A stretch of DNA of 64,000 nt from Catalinimonas alkaloidigena (GCF_900100765.1 NZ_FNFO01000002.1:744001-808000), one strand, 5' to 3'. Shown: positions 26,467-35,623, counted from the first letter of the stretch. Notes: generated from the sequence alone by a model not told the origin. Program-made: numbers and translations.

Positions 26467-26832
26467 CTAGATGCGAAAGCGGTGAAAAAGAAGGTAGCGA
26501 GGCAGGCGGGGGCGGGGCGTCCGCGATGCCAGGGCACTAGTAGACAGCGAAGTCTGCCCGACTGCAGGGTGGTAGAAAAAGGGAGCCACGCCCCGGGAGG
26601 TAAAATCACAATCCGATTCGGCTTCGGAATCCGTTATTGCCTCAGTCGCCAGCATGTCGCGGTCAACAGCACTTTGGCGATATACAAAAAAATGAGGAGT
26701 GGCTTTGGCTGTTGCGGTCAGCACCGCAGTTCCAGAGTAGGTGTGCGCAGCATCAGCCGTACCCGCTGGGTAGCTCCATCCCCACAGGACGAAGCACAAG
26801 AGCGAGACGACATGGAGAAGTGCGCTTTTCAT
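26467..26832 (-). CDS. Possible small secreted protein
   Basis: The 121-residue frame starts with a good signal peptide (MKSALLHVVSLLCFVLWGWS, cleavage probably after TADA). The rest is short on family features, with an Arg/Pro-rich C-terminus (RTPRPRLPRYLLFHRFRI). The signal peptide argues for a gene, and the low-complexity C-terminal part argues against. It lies upstream of sulP on the same strand. Confidence 0.4.
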   Translation of the reverse strand: MKSALLHVVSLLCFVLWGWSYPAGTADAAHTYSGTAVLTATAKATPHFFVYRQSAVDRDMLATEAITDSEAESDCDFTSRGVAPFFYHPAVGQTSLSTSALASRTPRPRLPRYLLFHRFRI

Positions 26833-27192
26833 CAGGTTGATTTCTTCTACAACGTTCGGGGTTTTTAAAGGGATTTCCTAAAGAAATAAGGCCCCAAACC
26901 GGCGATTTAATAGAATTTTAATTAGTTGAGAAGGTGAAGAATGAAGCATACTGAAGGCCTTTATCCATGCCTCTTACCCCACTTTTCGGAGCTGATCCAG
27001 CAGGAGGGAGCGCTATGGTAAGGTGAAGAGGAGCATGCTATTTTTTGAGTATTGTCTTGGGTGATGTATGAGCCGCAGAGGAGCGAAAAGTTTTCTATAA
27101 ACGATTTAGCTTCAGTGCGTTCGTATAGAGCATAGTCTTTGTAAACGCTAAGAAAATGCTCAGTTCATCGAAGTAGTTGGGGGGCTGATGAG

Positions 27193-27222
27193 TTGGGTAT
27201 GTACACGATTCTATTATCTTGG
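27193..27222 (+). promoter_or_regulatory. Possible promoter of the TonB-dependent receptor
   Basis: TTGG (27193-27196), an 18-base spacer and TATCTTGG (27215-27222) approximate the Bacteroidota pattern with one mismatch in each box. Transcription near 27228 favours the start at 27242 over an upstream ATG at 27188. Confidence 0.35.
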
Positions 27223-27241
27223 TGCGACTTTTCACCACCGT

Positions 27242-29986
27242 ATGGACCGACTCTTTTTCCTCCTTCTGCTTGTGCCCGTAGCGCTTCTACAGGCGCAGTT
27301 ACCTGATCTTCCAGCAGCTCCCGCCGATTCTACCGAACTCCTGGGTCAGGGAATCTCCCGCTTTCCAGCCAATCGCGTGACAGATGCGCAGCCGCAGGCG
27401 GGGCTGGTCGTAACGGCCGAACAGTTGCTGCGCGGCCAGATTGGCGGACTGATCACACAACGCGACTCGTGGGTGCCGGGCAGTGCAAGCCATCTGTACC
27501 TATACGGGCCGCGCGTCATGACCGGCAATCCGAATCCGATTTTTATCATCGACGGCATGCCGGTGTTTCCGGAACGCCCCCGTGACGGCGAAGCTTCCCT
27601 GAGCGAACTCATCGGCCTGAATCCCGAAGATATTGCCTCGATGCAGGTCGTGACTGACCCGGCCGCCCTGGCGCGTTATGGCATTCAGGGCGTGAAAGGT
27701 GTGGTGCTGATCACGACCCAACAGGGCGCCTCCGAACAAGGCCGGCTGACTTACCACACCACGTTTCGCGTAAGCCGCCCTGCGCGGCGCTACCCGCTGC
27801 TTCAGGCGGCTGACTGGACGCAGTACTATAACGAAGCCGCCACCTACCGAGGCGACAGTCTGTTGTTGCCGCCCCCCACCACCGACACCGACTGGCAGGA
27901 GGAAATTTTTCGCCCGGCGTTCGGCACATCGCATCAGCTCAGCTACGCCGGACTGCGGAACAAAACCCGTTATTACGCTTCCGGCAACTACTTTATGCAG
28001 GAGGGACTGCTTCGGCAGGACAAGCTGCAACGCCTGAGCGGGCGGCTGAACGTGCAGCAGCAACTGGGACAACGCCTGACCCTCAGCGGCCGCGTCGCTT
28101 ACAGTGTGACCGACCTTCCGGCCTCGTTGGCCAACCTTACCCGCAGCCAATCGATCGTGAATACGGCGCTGTTGATGGCGCCTACCGTGCCGGTGTACGA
28201 CAGCGATGGCCTGTACACGCAGTACTACGACTATTTCAGACATAGTCGACCGTATACCAACCCAGTGCAGCAGCTGGTAGACCATCAGAGTGAGGGCACA
28301 CAGCGTGAACTTGTGACGCAGCTAGGGGCAACGTATCGGCTCCTTGACCGACTTTCGCTCAACTACCACCTGGGGTACCGCCAGCGACACGTCACAACTT
28401 ACCGGGAGTCGCTGTTGTACACCTTCCGGGGGTACCCGGATACCATTTACAGCCATACCTACGATAACTATCTGCACAAAACCGATCAGTTCTTTAGTGC
28501 TCTGTCGGCAACGCATACGCAAACCTGGCGCGAGCACCATGTGCTGACGAGTACCGCAGGGACGGAGGTACACTTCTGGAAGGAAACGATGGAGCAGTAT
28601 GGCGGAGATCTCGAAGGGAAGTACACGAGTCGGCGTTACTATCGGGCAGAGCAGGGTTTTCGAAGCGTGTGGGCAGACCTTACCTATACCTTTAAGGAGC
28701 GCTACCAGATACAGTGGGTTAATCGCTGGGATAAGTTGTATGCGCAATTGAGTAAACATCACCACGGGATTGCTTCGGCGGCAACACTTACCTGGAAAGT
28801 GCATCAGGAAAACTGGTGGTCGTGGGGCGGTAGTATCCCGCAGTTAGAGCTTTACGCAGGATTCGGAAAACTGAATGGCGTGCCTGAAGGAGTGGAGCAT
28901 TTAGGTGGTTTTTCGATACTGAAACCGCGTGTTGGCTCCCTGCCAGCGTTGATGTTTGTGGACTGGGAGCGTCACTATCAGGCTAAAACGGGTGTACGCA
29001 TTGCTTTACTGGAAGGAAAATTATGGGGTGAACTCACGGGATACTCACTCTGGGGTAAGGAGCTGATGTTCCACATGACCGAAGGCTTACCACCTAATTC
29101 CGGCTATTTTCCCAGAAGTGGGGGAGAAATGGTGAATCGGGGTGCGAGTCTGGCACTGACCGGGCAATGGAAAAAAGACCGCTGGGGCTATCAGCTCAGT
29201 GGTAATGTAAGCTACAATAAAAACAAAGCCTGGCCCTACGGCCAAAAAGGTGCCGTGGTCATGGGAAGCGGGGGCACCTGGTATGACACTACGGGCGGCG
29301 GATCAGGGACTCCTAAACCCATACATCATCCTACGGATGGGCAGCCTTTGGGAGCATATCGCGCCTACCTGACAGAGGGTATTCTGCGCGATCAGGCAGC
29401 CGTCGATGCGCAGAGGGTGTTGACCACGCAATCGGACCGGTACATTACATTGGGAGGGCGGCGGTTTGTAGATCGGAACGGGAGCGGTGCCATCGATAAT
29501 AAAGATCCTTTTGTGATTGGGGCTCCTGTCCCTGCCTGGAACATGGGGCTATCGCAGCAGTTTCGGTACGGGGCCGTCGGGCTCAACGTGTCGCTACAAG
29601 GGGTGACGGGTAACGTCATTTTGCGTAAGCAGAAATACGAACTCCTCTATAACGAAGGGTGGGCGAATGTTACGCAGGACCGCTTTCAGAATCGCTGGAC
29701 GCCGGAACATCCTGATGCGACAGAACCGCGGGCTGGTTATTGGGAACCTGTAGCGTATGCCGATGCATTTTTCGAACCCGGTGCCTACCTGCGCATCCAG
29801 CACGTGGGCCTCACATATGAGTTGCCGGTGCGGTCTTTACAAGCCATGCAATTCTCGGTCGGAGGGCAGAACCTGTACACCGTTACGCGCTACTCCGGCC
29901 TGGATCCGGAAGTGGCGGATGGCACCGATGCCTACGCTTATCCTTCGCCCCGCACGTTCTTCATCGGGTTGAAGGTCAGCCTCTGA
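27242..29986 (+). CDS. TonB-dependent receptor, SusC-like, without a SusD partner
   Basis: The product has 914 residues. After a signal peptide (MDRLFFLLLLVPVALLQA) comes a plug domain (about 45-165) with YLYGPRVMTGNPNPIFIIDG, and then a 22-strand-type barrel ending in an aromatic C-terminal strand (FFIGLKVSL). The carboxypeptidase-regulatory N-terminal domain usual in SusC is absent. No SusD gene is adjacent. The substrate is unknown. It is followed by the kinase/regulator pair after a gap of about 86 bp. Confidence 0.9.
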   Translation: MDRLFFLLLLVPVALLQAQLPDLPAAPADSTELLGQGISRFPANRVTDAQPQAGLVVTAEQLLRGQIGGLITQRDSWVPGSASHLYLYGPRVMTGNPNPIFIIDGMPVFPERPRDGEASLSELIGLNPEDIASMQVVTDPAALARYGIQGVKGVVLITTQQGASEQGRLTYHTTFRVSRPARRYPLLQAADWTQYYNEAATYRGDSLLLPPPTTDTDWQEEIFRPAFGTSHQLSYAGLRNKTRYYASGNYFMQEGLLRQDKLQRLSGRLNVQQQLGQRLTLSGRVAYSVTDLPASLANLTRSQSIVNTALLMAPTVPVYDSDGLYTQYYDYFRHSRPYTNPVQQLVDHQSEGTQRELVTQLGATYRLLDRLSLNYHLGYRQRHVTTYRESLLYTFRGYPDTIYSHTYDNYLHKTDQFFSALSATHTQTWREHHVLTSTAGTEVHFWKETMEQYGGDLEGKYTSRRYYRAEQGFRSVWADLTYTFKERYQIQWVNRWDKLYAQLSKHHHGIASAATLTWKVHQENWWSWGGSIPQLELYAGFGKLNGVPEGVEHLGGFSILKPRVGSLPALMFVDWERHYQAKTGVRIALLEGKLWGELTGYSLWGKELMFHMTEGLPPNSGYFPRSGGEMVNRGASLALTGQWKKDRWGYQLSGNVSYNKNKAWPYGQKGAVVMGSGGTWYDTTGGGSGTPKPIHHPTDGQPLGAYRAYLTEGILRDQAAVDAQRVLTTQSDRYITLGGRRFVDRNGSGAIDNKDPFVIGAPVPAWNMGLSQQFRYGAVGLNVSLQGVTGNVILRKQKYELLYNEGWANVTQDRFQNRWTPEHPDATEPRAGYWEPVAYADAFFEPGAYLRIQHVGLTYELPVRSLQAMQFSVGGQNLYTVTRYSGLDPEVADGTDAYAYPSPRTFFIGLKVSL

Positions 29987-29998
29987 GTCAGGTCAGGA

Positions 29999-30020
29999 GA
30001 AACGTTAATGAAACGTTAAC
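29999..30020 (+). promoter_or_regulatory. Two 11-bp direct repeats, probable response-regulator box
   Basis: GAAACGTTAAT (29999-30009) and GAAACGTTAAC (30010-30020) are tandem and differ in one base. An 11-bp period is the pattern bound by dimers of OmpR/PhoB-type regulators. The gene encoding such a regulator (31317) is in the downstream operon, which suggests autoregulation. Confidence 0.6.
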
Positions 30021-30046
30021 GCTGCGCACAACCCGCCGGAACCTCT

Positions 30047-30054
30047 TATCTTTA
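30047..30054 (+). promoter_or_regulatory. Probable -7 element of the kinase/regulator operon
   Basis: TATCTTTA differs from TAnnTTTG only in the last base. It lies 26 bases downstream of the direct repeats, which therefore cover the -33 region as an activator site would. Transcription would start near 30060, about 13 nt before ATG 30073. Confidence 0.45.
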
Positions 30055-30072
30055 AGATATTTCCGAGTGGTT

Positions 30073-31320
30073 ATGAAACGATCTAAAATTCGGGTGATGG
30101 TGGTGCTGGGTGTACTGGCGGTAGCCGGACTGCTTACGGCCCAGCTGCTCTGGCTCAAGCGCGCCTACGAGGCCGAAACGCGCGCCTTCGATTTCTCGGT
30201 GCAGTCGGCACTGACCACCCTGGCCAACGAACTGTTGCCCGACCAGGAATCCGCGCCGTCTCTGCCGCCGGTGCGGCAACTCGCCTCGAACTTTTTTGTG
30301 GTGGAACTGGAGCGGGCTGTCGATCCCCAAGTGGTCGACCAGCGCCTGCGGGAAGAACTGAGCCGCCGGCATCTGCTGACCGCCTACGAGTGGGGCTTGC
30401 TCAACGCCGACCGCGACACGCTCGCGCTGGGGCACTTTGTGCCCGCTACCGGGGGATCGCTACCGTCGGCGTACCTGCGCAACGATGGCCCGGCGCGCTA
30501 CAACCTTGCGCTGCTGTTCCCCGACAAACGTGCTTACCTGGTCCGCGAAATGGACCTCTGGCTGCTGGCCACCGTGGGGCTACTGCTGGTGGTGGGCTTC
30601 TTTGGGTACACCATGGTGCAGGTGCTGCGCGAAAAGCGCCTCTCCGAGATGAAAACGGACTTTATCAACAACCTGACGCACGAACTCAAAACGCCCATCA
30701 CCAACATCGGCATCGCCAGTGAGTTGATGGAGCACGCGTCGGATGTGGCCAAGCAACAGCAGTACGCCGGGATCATCACCCGGGAAAACCAGCGGTTGCG
30801 GGCGCAGGTAGAGCGCGTGCTGCAAATGGCCGCGCTGGAGCAGAAAGAGTTGGCGCTGGACCGGACGGAAGTGGATCTGCACGCCATTCTGGGCGAAACG
30901 TTGCGGAGCATCGGCGTGCGGGTGCAACAGCGGGCGGGGCAGGTGCTGGCCGATCTCAACGCCAGTCGGGTGCGGCTAGTGGGCGATCCGCTGCACCTGA
31001 GCAACGCGTTTTTCAACCTGCTCGACAATGCCGAGAAATACTCGCCCGCCGCACCGCAGATTGCCGTCACTACCCAAGACTACGGTCATGGCGTGTTGGT
31101 GACGATTGCCGACCAGGGTCGAGGCATCCGGAAAGAAGATCAGCCGCACATTTTCGAGAAATTCTACCGCGTTCCGACCGGCAATACGCACGACGTGAAG
31201 GGCTTCGGGCTGGGCTTGAGTTACGTGAAATCCATCATCGACGCCCACCGGGGCACCATCACGCTCGACAGCGACCAGGGGCGGGGCAGTCGGTTCGAAC
31301 TATTTTTTCCGACGGCATGA
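30073..31320 (+). CDS. Membrane histidine kinase
   Basis: The product has 415 residues. Membrane segments are at about 8-28 and 162-182, with a periplasmic sensor of about 130 residues between them and no clear HAMP domain. The phosphoacceptor is His203 in FINNLTHELKTP. The ATP-binding domain has the N-box LLDNAEKY, DQGRGI and GFGLGLSYV. The start at 30073 was preferred to GTG 30067. The stop overlaps the regulator start by 4 bp. Confidence 0.95.
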   Translation: MKRSKIRVMVVLGVLAVAGLLTAQLLWLKRAYEAETRAFDFSVQSALTTLANELLPDQESAPSLPPVRQLASNFFVVELERAVDPQVVDQRLREELSRRHLLTAYEWGLLNADRDTLALGHFVPATGGSLPSAYLRNDGPARYNLALLFPDKRAYLVREMDLWLLATVGLLLVVGFFGYTMVQVLREKRLSEMKTDFINNLTHELKTPITNIGIASELMEHASDVAKQQQYAGIITRENQRLRAQVERVLQMAALEQKELALDRTEVDLHAILGETLRSIGVRVQQRAGQVLADLNASRVRLVGDPLHLSNAFFNLLDNAEKYSPAAPQIAVTTQDYGHGVLVTIADQGRGIRKEDQPHIFEKFYRVPTGNTHDVKGFGLGLSYVKSIIDAHRGTITLDSDQGRGSRFELFFPTA

Positions 31321-31997
31321 ACATTCTGTTGGTGGAAGACGACGCCAGTCTGGGCTTTCTGCTCGAAGATCACCTCGACGCGCAGGGCTACGCCGTGTTG
31401 CGCTGCGAAGACGGGGCGGCGGGGCAGCAGGCCTTTCAGCGGGGCCGGTTCGACCTCTGCGTGCTGGACGTGATGCTGCCGAAAGTAGACGGCTTTCAAC
31501 TGGCAGAAACCATTCGGCGTACCGATCCACACGTGCCCATTCTGTTTCTGACGGCCCGCGATCAGAAAGAAGACCGCATCCGGGGGTTTCGCCTCGGCGC
31601 CGACGACTACGTCACAAAACCTTTTAGCATCGAAGAGTTGGACCTGCGGATTCGGGCCATCTTGCGGCGTACGAAAGACCAACCCGCTGACGCTACGGAA
31701 TATCGCTTCGGACAGGCTACGTTCGATTACCCTAATCAGGTGCTGCGGATCGCCGACCAGCGTCATCAACTCACGCAGCGGGAAGCCGATCTGTTAAGAA
31801 TGCTGGCGCAGCACCCGAACCAAGTAGTGAAGCGCGAGGTGATTCTGAAAGCCCTCTGGCAGGATGAAGGCTATTTTGTGACGCGCAGCATGGACGTGTT
31901 CATCTCCCGCCTTCGTAAGTATCTGCGTCCCGACCCTTCGCTCCACATCGCCAACGTACACGGAGTAGGCTACAAACTGGAGGTAGCGTCGGCCTGA
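31317..31997 (+). CDS. OmpR/PhoB-type response regulator
   Basis: The product has 226 residues. The receiver domain has acidic residues at 7-9, phospho-acceptor Asp51 (VLDVMLP) and Lys in YVTKPF. The C-terminal winged helix (about 125-225) ends in VHGVGYKLE. Such regulators bind direct repeats with an 11-bp period, like those at 29999-30020. It is coupled to the kinase gene by a 4-bp overlap. Confidence 0.96.
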   Translation: MNILLVEDDASLGFLLEDHLDAQGYAVLRCEDGAAGQQAFQRGRFDLCVLDVMLPKVDGFQLAETIRRTDPHVPILFLTARDQKEDRIRGFRLGADDYVTKPFSIEELDLRIRAILRRTKDQPADATEYRFGQATFDYPNQVLRIADQRHQLTQREADLLRMLAQHPNQVVKREVILKALWQDEGYFVTRSMDVFISRLRKYLRPDPSLHIANVHGVGYKLEVASA

Positions 31998-32001
31998 ACC
32001 G

Positions 32002-32283
32002 TTACGGATGCCCCGTGCCGCGTAGCCTCTGTTGCGGTTCCGCTTGTTTTGCTTCGGCTACTTCTTCCAACATCGCTTCCAGGTCAATTTCGGGCAGGTC
32101 GTGGTACCAGTCCACGTGCGGCGACCATTCGGCACACGCATGGCATTGCGTATGCTGCCAGCGGAAATGGCACTGGGGACAGCGCCCCTGCGTTTCGAAC
32201 GCGTTCCAGTGGTGGCCGCAGTGGCACATCCAGCGGGAATGCGGGCCGGGTTCCCAGGTGCATTTGGGGCAATAAATTTCCAT
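32002..32283 (-). CDS. Small zinc-ribbon protein
   Basis: The product has 93 residues from ATG 32283. Four Cys pairs (CPKC, CHC, CPQC, CHAC) with Gly- and His-rich spacers suggest two zinc ribbons. The C-terminal third is acidic (EIDLEAMLEEVAEAKQAE). It ends 5 bp from the convergent regulator gene. The function is unknown. Confidence 0.75.
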   Translation of the reverse strand: MEIYCPKCTWEPGPHSRWMCHCGHHWNAFETQGRCPQCHFRWQHTQCHACAEWSPHVDWYHDLPEIDLEAMLEEVAEAKQAEPQQRLRGTGHP

Positions 32284-32380
32284 GATAAAGCGAGGGTTAG
32301 GTCGTGAATCCGACATTCAGAGGAAGAATAAGATGGCAATTTTGAGCCGTACTTCCTAACCAGACTCCACGTTGTTTCCA

Positions 32381-33058
32381 ATGAAACCTTTGTCGCTTAT
32401 GCTGTTGGTGGGCCTATTGGCCGCCTGCCAGCCGTCGCCCGCCCGTCAGCAGAAATCTTCGGCCACGTCACCCGAACCGGAGGCCGAAGCCCTGGCGCAA
32501 TACGGCATCGATGCCGCGCGTGGAGTGCCCGAAGGCCTGTCGGTAGGGGAGATGGCGCCTGACTTTTCGGCGTTCGATGATCGGGGGAATGTGGTGCACC
32601 TGGCGGAACTGCGCCAGCAAGGACCGGTGGTGCTGCTGTTTTACCGGGGGCACTGGTGCCCGGTCTGCAACCGCTACCTGAGTGCGTTCCAGGATTCGTT
32701 ACGATACCTCACAGACCAGGGAGCGCAGGTGGTGGCCGTGACGCCGGAAACGGCTGACCTGGCCGAAGAAATGGTGGCTAAGCACGGGTTGCAGTTCACG
32801 GTGGTTTCCGATTCCAGCTACGCGATCATGGAGGCCTATGGCGTTGCGTTCGACGTGACGGACGACTATGCCGGGCGAGTGAGCCGAAGTGGCAAGAATC
32901 CGGGCATTGCCCAGTTCAACGCCGATACCGATGGGGCGGCCCGCCTGCCGATTCCGGCGACGTACGTCATTGGGACGGACGGTCGCATTCGGTGGGCGCA
33001 CGTCAATCCCGACTACCGCAAGCGGGCCTCGGTGCGCGACATCGCAGAGGCTTTATAA
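32381..33058 (+). CDS. Peroxiredoxin-like lipoprotein (AhpC/TSA superfamily)
   Basis: The product has 225 residues from ATG 32381. A lipobox (LLAACQ) puts it on a membrane facing the periplasm. The thioredoxin fold carries GHWCPVCNRYL, with the peroxidatic Cys position at HWCPVC, and later YVIGTDGRIRWAHVN. It should reduce peroxides or act as a thiol oxidoreductase in the envelope. It fits the oxidative-stress theme with the nearby catalase. Confidence 0.88.
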   Translation: MKPLSLMLLVGLLAACQPSPARQQKSSATSPEPEAEALAQYGIDAARGVPEGLSVGEMAPDFSAFDDRGNVVHLAELRQQGPVVLLFYRGHWCPVCNRYLSAFQDSLRYLTDQGAQVVAVTPETADLAEEMVAKHGLQFTVVSDSSYAIMEAYGVAFDVTDDYAGRVSRSGKNPGIAQFNADTDGAARLPIPATYVIGTDGRIRWAHVNPDYRKRASVRDIAEAL

Positions 33059-33285
33059 CGGAAGCAGTTTTGGGATTTGGTGTTGATAGCGAACGGGTTA
33101 GTCTGAAAATAAGCGCAGAAAACTCACCCCTTCCCCTAAACTTCTGCCACTTCGGCCCGTAGTAAACAGCGATACACTTGGACGCTCCGAGTGCTTTTTA
33201 AACTGGGACACTTTTCATTTTTTCGACTTTTCCATTCGTGAGAAAGGTGTTCTGCCATTCATTTTTAACCTTAACTTTTTGTGTC

Positions 33286-34158
33286 ATGTTTTATCACGAC
33301 AAAAAACTACAGTACAACGTACGTGTAGAAAAACCCAACCCCCTCTTCGCAAAAATGCTGCAACAAGCCATCGGCGGCATCGAAGGCGAAATTCGCGTTT
33401 GTTTGCAGTACCTCTTCCAGGCGTGGGGTGCCCGCGGTCCGGTTAAGTACCGCGACATGCTGCTGGAAACCGGTACGGAAGAAATGGCGCACATCGAGAT
33501 GCTCTGCACCGCGGTGGCGCTGAATCTGGAGGGTGCCGAAAACGTAATCAAAGACCAGATTGCGGGTGCCAATCCCGTAGTGGAAGCGGTGCTGGGTGGT
33601 ATGAACCCCCGTCACATTTTATCGAGTGGGTTGGCCGCAATGGCCTCCGACAGCAACGGCGTGCCGTTCAGCGGGGCCTACGTGGTGGGTACCGGCAACA
33701 TCGCTGCCGATATGTACTCGAACGTAACGGCCGAGGCCGGCGGGCGTGCACTGGCAACACGTTTGTACGCCATGACCGACGATCCGGGGATGAAGGACAT
33801 GCTCTCGTTTCTGATTGCCCGCGACACCATGCACCAGAACCAGTGGCTGGCGGTGTTGGAAGAACTCGGCGACGTGCACCCGATTCCCAACAGTTTTCCG
33901 CAAGACAAAGAGAACCAAGAGTTTAGCTACTCTTTCATTTCGACGGACCTTCAACGTGAGCCATACGAACGGCGTTGGACTACCGGTACGGCACCTGATG
34001 GTAAAGGTAAATTTTCGTTTGCCGTGGCTGAACCACACGGGCAGGAGCCGCAACTCGGTCCGCCCATTCCGGAAGCCTTTGCGCAGCGTCAGCAGGTAGA
34101 ACAGCATCCGCAGACCAATGGCGAAGTCGCAGGCATGTCCGGCACGAGCCGTCGGTAA
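33286..34158 (+). CDS. Manganese catalase
   Basis: The product has 290 residues from ATG 33286; the frame is open to 33238. The four-helix di-manganese site is visible as Glu in GEIRVCLQYL, Glu and His in TEEMAHIEML, Glu in TAEAGGRAL and His in RDTMHQNQW. The enzyme breaks down hydrogen peroxide without heme. It is followed by a good terminator. The last 30 residues are a hydrophilic tail. Confidence 0.95.
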   Translation: MFYHDKKLQYNVRVEKPNPLFAKMLQQAIGGIEGEIRVCLQYLFQAWGARGPVKYRDMLLETGTEEMAHIEMLCTAVALNLEGAENVIKDQIAGANPVVEAVLGGMNPRHILSSGLAAMASDSNGVPFSGAYVVGTGNIAADMYSNVTAEAGGRALATRLYAMTDDPGMKDMLSFLIARDTMHQNQWLAVLEELGDVHPIPNSFPQDKENQEFSYSFISTDLQREPYERRWTTGTAPDGKGKFSFAVAEPHGQEPQLGPPIPEAFAQRQQVEQHPQTNGEVAGMSGTSRR

Positions 34159-34181
34159 ATTCTGTCACTAAATCATCCATG

Positions 34182-34215
34182 ACGGGGTTGTATCAGGAGG
34201 TGCAACCCCGTTTTT
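34182..34215 (+). terminator. Intrinsic terminator after manganese catalase
   Basis: ACGGGGTTG (34182-34190) pairs with CAACCCCGT (34203-34211), followed by TTTTT. It may also help separate the convergent O-antigen ligase-like gene ending at 34250. Confidence 0.85.
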
Positions 34216-34249
34216 GTACGGTATCGGGGGCAACCCTGCCGAACCGCAT

Positions 34250-35518
34250 TCAGGTATGCGCCGCTTCGCCGCGTAGGTAGGTCAGGTGCAGCATGGGGAA
34301 CAGAAGGCCGATGTACAACCCCAGTTGGGTATTCAGCGCATCTTCGAACAGCATCGACAGGGTGATGACCAAGTAAAAGGCGCTGAGCGGCAAAAAGCGG
34401 TACCGGCGTCCGCTTAACCAGGGATAATAGAAAAGAAAGAGGAAGCCACCCAGGCCCACGAGGCCCTCGGCCGCCATAAACCGCAGGAATTCGTTGTGCG
34501 GCATCAGGTAGTTGTCGGGCGTGATGTACGTATGTTCCTGGCGGTAGCGTTCCTGCAATGCAGCCTGTACGTTTCCTTCGCCAACGCCGAATAGCGGATT
34601 GGCCCGGAACGTGTCCCAGGCTACCTGATAGGCCAGCAGCCGCCGCGCCATAGAGTAATTATTCGCGCTCGCGGGGTCGTTCTGGTACTGCTCCAAGTCG
34701 TATAGCGTGTATTCGACGCGCTTCTGCAGCGTTTCCAGGCGAGTAAAGGCCACTACTGCCGTGCCCAGGATCACCAACAGGAGCAGCGCGCCCACCCAAC
34801 GCTTTTGTCTGCCCAACTGACGGAGGGCCAACCAGGCGGCCAATGCATAGAAACAGATCAGCCCGGTGCGGACCGCCAAGATATGTAAGAAAAGCACAAA
34901 AAAGCATGTAACTGCCAGAAAGATAATTCGTTTGAAAAGAGACGAGGCTTGCTGGGCCAGGTAACCGCTGCAAAAAAGTGCGTAGCATACCAGTACGCTG
35001 TAACGTACGTGGTGTGTCACCGTGAACATGATACCGGCTCTGCCGTAGGCCTGTAGCACTTCCTCCCGATGCAAGAAATAGTCGCGCAGACTAAAGAAGC
35101 TGGTGAGGAGCGTCATCGCTACGAAAGCAAGCAGGTACCTCTGGTACGTACGGGCAGTCAACGCCGGGAGTAGTGCAAAAGCCAGGGGCAATACCACAAA
35201 AAGAACTTTCATTTCGAGCTGACCGGTTGCGTACCCAACGTTGGTTTGGGCCGTAAACACCATACTGAAGGCCAGCAGAACGTAGATGGCCATATAGGCC
35301 CAGAACGGCGGCTCGCGCAGGGACTGCCAGAACGGCGGACGGGTGCGGAGAGCATGCGCCAAGGCGGAAATCAGCAAAGCTGCCAACGCGATGTTGGGCC
35401 ACACCCGGATGTGTTCGACTAAGAAAATGCCCGAAAGAAGCCCTAAAATGCCTACCTGGATGCCTGTTTCGATCCACTGATCGAGCGAGCGAGGAGGGCG
35501 GGAAAGAAGAGAACGCAT
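34250..35518 (-). CDS. O-antigen ligase/polymerase-like membrane protein
   Basis: The product has 422 residues and about 10-11 membrane segments. It contains the Wzy-type signature near the C-terminal half (NPLFGVGEGNVQAAL with HNEFLRFMAAEGLVGLGGF). Such proteins join or polymerise O-antigen or exopolysaccharide chains on the periplasmic side. There are no other polysaccharide genes nearby. A -7 element lies only about 7 bases upstream of the ATG, so the mRNA may be nearly leaderless. Confidence 0.88.
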   Translation of the reverse strand: MRSLLSRPPRSLDQWIETGIQVGILGLLSGIFLVEHIRVWPNIALAALLISALAHALRTRPPFWQSLREPPFWAYMAIYVLLAFSMVFTAQTNVGYATGQLEMKVLFVVLPLAFALLPALTARTYQRYLLAFVAMTLLTSFFSLRDYFLHREEVLQAYGRAGIMFTVTHHVRYSVLVCYALFCSGYLAQQASSLFKRIIFLAVTCFFVLFLHILAVRTGLICFYALAAWLALRQLGRQKRWVGALLLLVILGTAVVAFTRLETLQKRVEYTLYDLEQYQNDPASANNYSMARRLLAYQVAWDTFRANPLFGVGEGNVQAALQERYRQEHTYITPDNYLMPHNEFLRFMAAEGLVGLGGFLFLFYYPWLSGRRYRFLPLSAFYLVITLSMLFEDALNTQLGLYIGLLFPMLHLTYLRGEAAHT

Positions 35519-35524
35519 GGGCAA

Positions 35525-35532
35525 CAAAAGTA
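35525..35532 (-). promoter_or_regulatory. Probable -7 element of the O-antigen ligase-like gene
   Basis: On the minus strand TACTTTTG matches TAnnTTTG exactly. The ATG at 35518 would be at or within a few bases of the transcript start. No -33 match is visible. Confidence 0.45.
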
Positions 35533-35609
35533 TCTTTTTTTAGTTGTTAAGAAGAGGAGATTTGGGAGATAAGTCGGTAATTATGTCAGGTAATCAGGTG
35601 TTTTTTCTG

Positions 35610-35617
35610 TATCTTTG
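35610..35617 (+). promoter_or_regulatory. Probable -7 element of the sigma factor gene
   Basis: TATCTTTG matches the Bacteroidota consensus exactly. A transcript from about 35623 would have a leader of about 190 nt before the sigma factor ATG at 35814. Confidence 0.55.
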
Positions 35618-35623
35618 CAGACT

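Larger units (their letters stand above)
26222..27241. other. Long intergenic region with a possible short gene and a structured element
   Basis: This stretch of about 1 kb separates sulP from the TonB-dependent receptor. It holds a possible minus-strand secreted protein (26467-26832), a set of interlocking inverted repeats (26364-26431), and a weak promoter near 27193-27222. The rest (26833-27180) shows nothing I can name. Confidence 0.5.
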
